Assembly (NCBI GenBank): GCA_007131435.1 | Contig: SLQM01000097.1 | Coordinates: 1-15,071, forward strand | DNA length: 15,071 bases | From: Syntrophomonadaceae bacterium | Lineage (GTDB): Bacteria > Bacillota > Dethiobacteria > DTU022 | Reading direction: 5' to 3' | Part shown: positions 13,141 to 15,071 of the stretch, in pieces | How the letters are laid out: each line of letters starts with the position of its first letter | Position numbering within the stretch: position 1 is the stretch's first letter | Notes under the pieces: model-generated | What the model saw: only the letters and a program-made list of their open reading frames with translations | Told to the model about the DNA's origin: nothing | The model's database searches: none | Program-made: the position numbers and the translations under genes

Positions 13141-13911
13141 TTATCCCCGGCCTATGATTAGCCGGCGGGGGTCAACTTCTGTACGCAATATTTCCAATTC
13201 CTCGTCAGAAGGCGGCTCACTTTCTAAAACTTCAGGCGCCCATAACAGTTCAAAGCCTGTATTATCAATAACCTGTTCCCGGGTAATTCCGGGGTGAATC
13301 ATCTCTACTCTCATCCTGCAGGTTTCTTCATCAAAACCCATTACAGCCAGGTTGGTAATAATCTTGTAGGGGCCGCAACCCGGGGGCAGGCCCGCAGCCT
13401 CGCGTGCCCCTTTGCCCGTCAGGTAGCCAGGCGAAGTAATAAAATCTATATCATTGGTAAAGCGGTTTTTATCCTGCGGGGTAATCATCATTGTCCGCCA
13501 GCAAAGGGAAGCCAGGTCATTAGCCCCACCGCTGCCGGGGAAACGAACCTTGGGACGGTCATAATCCCCAATGACCGTTGAATTTATGTTGCCGTACATA
13601 TCGATCTGGGCCCCACCGAGGAATGTATAATCGACCATGCCGCGCTGACAGGTTTCCATTATTTCAGGCATACTGGTGGTCAGCAGCCCCTTGTAGTAAG
13701 TACGGGAATCGCCTACAGATATAGGCATAGAAGGCAAAATAGGCCCAATTCCGCCCGCTTCGAACATAACCATCAACTTAGGTGCCCTGGTTCTCTGCGC
13801 CAGCATAGCAGCCGCGCAGGGGGCACCGGTCCCCACCACCACCGAGCCATCGTTTTCAAGATACCTGGAGGCAAGGCAAATCATAAGCTCCATACCGTTA
13901 TAGTTACTCAT
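13141..13911 (-). CDS. CoA-transferase subunit B, glutaconate CoA-transferase (type I) family
   Basis: 256 residues from ATG 13911, with AAGGAG (13925-13920) eight nt upstream. An in-frame GTG at 13920 overlaps that ribosome site and is rejected. The type I CoA-transferase nucleophile is visible as F-E-A-G-G-I-G-P with Glu51, the residue that forms the glutamyl-CoA thioester in this family. Other markers are V-V-V-G-T-G-A-P near the N-terminus, a D-Y-T-F-L-G-G-A-Q-I-D segment, and F-P-G-S-G-G-A-N-D. With subunit A it should swap CoA between an acyl-CoA donor and a free acid. The acid is not readable from sequence, but the following SDR makes acetoacetate or a related 3-oxoacid a reasonable guess. 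It begins 35 nt after the subunit A stop. Confidence 0.87.
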   Translation of the reverse strand: MSNYNGMELMICLASRYLENDGSVVVGTGAPCAAAMLAQRTRAPKLMVMFEAGGIGPILPSMPISVGDSRTYYKGLLTTSMPEIMETCQRGMVDYTFLGGAQIDMYGNINSTVIGDYDRPKVRFPGSGGANDLASLCWRTMMITPQDKNRFTNDIDFITSPGYLTGKGAREAAGLPPGCGPYKIITNLAVMGFDEETCRMRVEMIHPGITREQVIDNTGFELLWAPEVLESEPPSDEELEILRTEVDPRRLIIGRG

Positions 13912-13946
13912 AAGCCACACTCCTTAACCGGGTAATTAACTATTGT

Positions 13947-14978
13947 TTAAACCCTGTCGCTTAAATTTTCCTGGATCCTCAGCTGATTGATTTTCTCCAA
14001 TCCGCCATTAACCTCAAGATATTCCCAGTGATCTTTGCAGTTATAGATGTTCTTCTCTAAAAACTCTTCCAGGGCTTTTTCATCTTTTTCAACGCTCAAC
14101 CATTCCATCAGGTGGTCCTCATCAGTAAAATATTCGTAGGCCATATTTGATGGATAAGCCCCGTAGGGAACTTCTATTACGGCATCTACTTCGTAATAAG
14201 GGATAACTGTAAGGTGAGGTTCTCTGCGAATTTCATCATTATGGATGATACGTTCTGTAGTTATAATCAGCTTTTTCGCCGCCCGTGCCAAATCGAGGTC
14301 TGAAACCGATATCCCCTTGATCTGGCAGTTGCCGTATATGTCGCTGCAATGCACGTGAATTGCAGCTACATCAGGGTATAGCGCCGGTACTGCAACATAT
14401 GGCTTACCCGTAAAGGGACAGGGCACTTCCATTGCCGCGCTGTATTTAACTGTATCAGTTCCAAGGGTACTGCGGGCCGGTAAAAACGACAGACCCATGG
14501 CAGCAGCCTTATAACGCCAGGCCAGGGTGGCATTGCTCCACTCCGTTGCTTCTATTTCCCCACTCTCGAAACTTTTTCGGGCATTCTTCGATAAACCGCG
14601 AGCTTCAAGCCCGACAACGTAAGCAGCATCGCAGCGGTTAATGCATTTTCCAGCGACCAGTATTTGCATATCATGGGTTGAGGTATGGCCGGAAAAACCG
14701 AGGTTTTTCTTTTTCTGCCTCACTATTTCATGCAGCACCGCTGCCGGTATACGATTGCTGCCAAAACCACCTGCGGCAAAGTAATCACCATCATTGACCA
14801 GGCTGGCAACTGCATCTTTTACTGTAGTGGTCTTGTCTATCATCCGCCGTGACTTTGACTTAAAGTGCTCCCTTGCTTCATCTGCATCAGGGCTGGTAAA
14901 AAGCCTGCGTATGCCAATCTTCTTATAGACTACCTCCTGGTCACCGGCTGCGTGATAATCAGTATTTTTTTTGCTCAT
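13947..14978 (-). CDS. CoA-transferase subunit A, glutaconate CoA-transferase (type I) family
   Basis: 343 residues; GGAGGTGT about eight nt upstream supports ATG 14978. The CoA-transferase fold begins around residue 47 (M-I-D-K-T-T-T-V-K-D-A-V), then A-A-G-G-F-G-S-N-R-I-P (68-78), the G-H-T-S-T-H-D segment, S-T-L-G-T-D-T, V-A-I-H-V-H-C-S-D-I-Y-G-N, and E-V-P-Y-G-A-Y-P near the end. The catalytic Glu is in subunit B; this subunit supplies the other half of the active site. An N-terminal extension of about 45 hydrophilic residues precedes the fold compared with glutaconate CoA-transferase GctA as I recall it. It heads an A-B-SDR operon on the minus strand, with only an AT-rich leader upstream inside the window. 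Confidence 0.87.
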   Translation of the reverse strand: MSKKNTDYHAAGDQEVVYKKIGIRRLFTSPDADEAREHFKSKSRRMIDKTTTVKDAVASLVNDGDYFAAGGFGSNRIPAAVLHEIVRQKKKNLGFSGHTSTHDMQILVAGKCINRCDAAYVVGLEARGLSKNARKSFESGEIEATEWSNATLAWRYKAAAMGLSFLPARSTLGTDTVKYSAAMEVPCPFTGKPYVAVPALYPDVAAIHVHCSDIYGNCQIKGISVSDLDLARAAKKLIITTERIIHNDEIRREPHLTVIPYYEVDAVIEVPYGAYPSNMAYEYFTDEDHLMEWLSVEKDEKALEEFLEKNIYNCKDHWEYLEVNGGLEKINQLRIQENLSDRV

Positions 14979-15071
14979 ATTTTTTTACACCTCCAAAGGT
15001 AACCCAGCTTGAGCTTCAGTGCCTTTAATTAATTTAATTACTATATTTTTATATCACATTTCTACAGGCAA
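14979..15071. other. AT-rich upstream region of the CoA-transferase operon
   Basis: 93 bases reach the right edge. They hold the subunit A ribosome site (14987-14994) and a very AT-rich block (15026-15060). A -10-like TATAGT reads on the minus strand at 15045-15040, but the only -35-like hexamer (TTGCCT at the very edge) is 20 nt away, too far to be convincing. The promoter may extend past the window. Confidence 0.4.

Noticed and set aside
1..15071. Search for CRISPR arrays, tRNA or rRNA genes, insertion sequences, phage genes, toxin-antitoxin pairs and defence systems.
   Set aside because: No regularly spaced repeats, transposase or integrase motifs, cloverleaf-like sequences or known defence domains were found; all long frames are metabolic or transport genes.

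Overview
This 15.07 kb window carries thirteen protein-coding genes (one cut by the left edge), no RNA gene, no CRISPR array and no insertion sequence. No gap between genes exceeds about 240 bases. The content suggests an anaerobic Gram-positive chromosome of the Clostridia / Peptococcia / Syntrophomonadia kind. The pointers are roughly mid-range base composition, strong AGGAGG-type ribosome binding sites, several TTG starts, a nickel-pincer racemase of the LarA family, glutaconate-CoA-transferase-type enzymes, two radical SAM proteins, and a GlcD-type flavoprotein dehydrogenase. The taxonomic guess is inference only.

Left part (1-4960). A MmgE/PrpD-family gene (minus strand, cut at base 1) diverges from an enoyl-CoA hydratase/isomerase gene. 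That gene is followed by a BCCT betaine/carnitine-type transporter with its own good sigma-A promoter. The BCCT gene runs tail-to-tail into an OFA-type MFS carrier, and the two reading frames overlap by 26 bp. The MFS gene sits 19 nt behind a radical SAM gene, so the two look like one minus-strand operon.

Middle part (5849-9365). A divergent promoter region separates the radical SAM/MFS pair from a plus-strand operon. This operon holds a YgiQ-type radical SAM protein, a YczE-type membrane protein with an internal duplication, and a monoacylglycerol-lipase-like hydrolase, with gaps of 31 and 5 nt.

Right part (9378-14978, all minus strand). Two transcription blocks are likely. The promoter-distal block, listed in order of transcription, is a GlcD-type FAD dehydrogenase followed by LarA (2-hydroxyacid racemase/epimerase). 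The promoter-proximal block is CoA-transferase subunit A, subunit B, then a D-3-hydroxybutyrate-dehydrogenase-type SDR. A long imperfect inverted repeat (12253-12314) lies between the blocks, directly after the SDR stop codon and overlapping a plausible promoter for the GlcD gene.

Together the genes describe uptake and activation of small carboxylic and hydroxy acids. A carrier brings in monocarboxylates. LarA would interconvert stereoisomers of a 2-hydroxyacid and the flavoprotein would oxidise one of them. The SDR and CoA-transferase would link 3-hydroxybutyrate or acetoacetate (or a similar acid) to the CoA-thioester pool, where the crotonase-family enzyme could act. The actual substrates cannot be read from sequence. 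LarB/C/E (LarA cofactor synthesis), EtfAB and any transcription regulator are all absent from the window. I did not find a convincing wholly new system. The best leads are the orphan LarA-GlcD pair, the inverted repeat in front of it, the CoA-transferase/SDR operon with its unusual active-site residue, and the non-canonical radical SAM cysteine spacing next to an OFA carrier.
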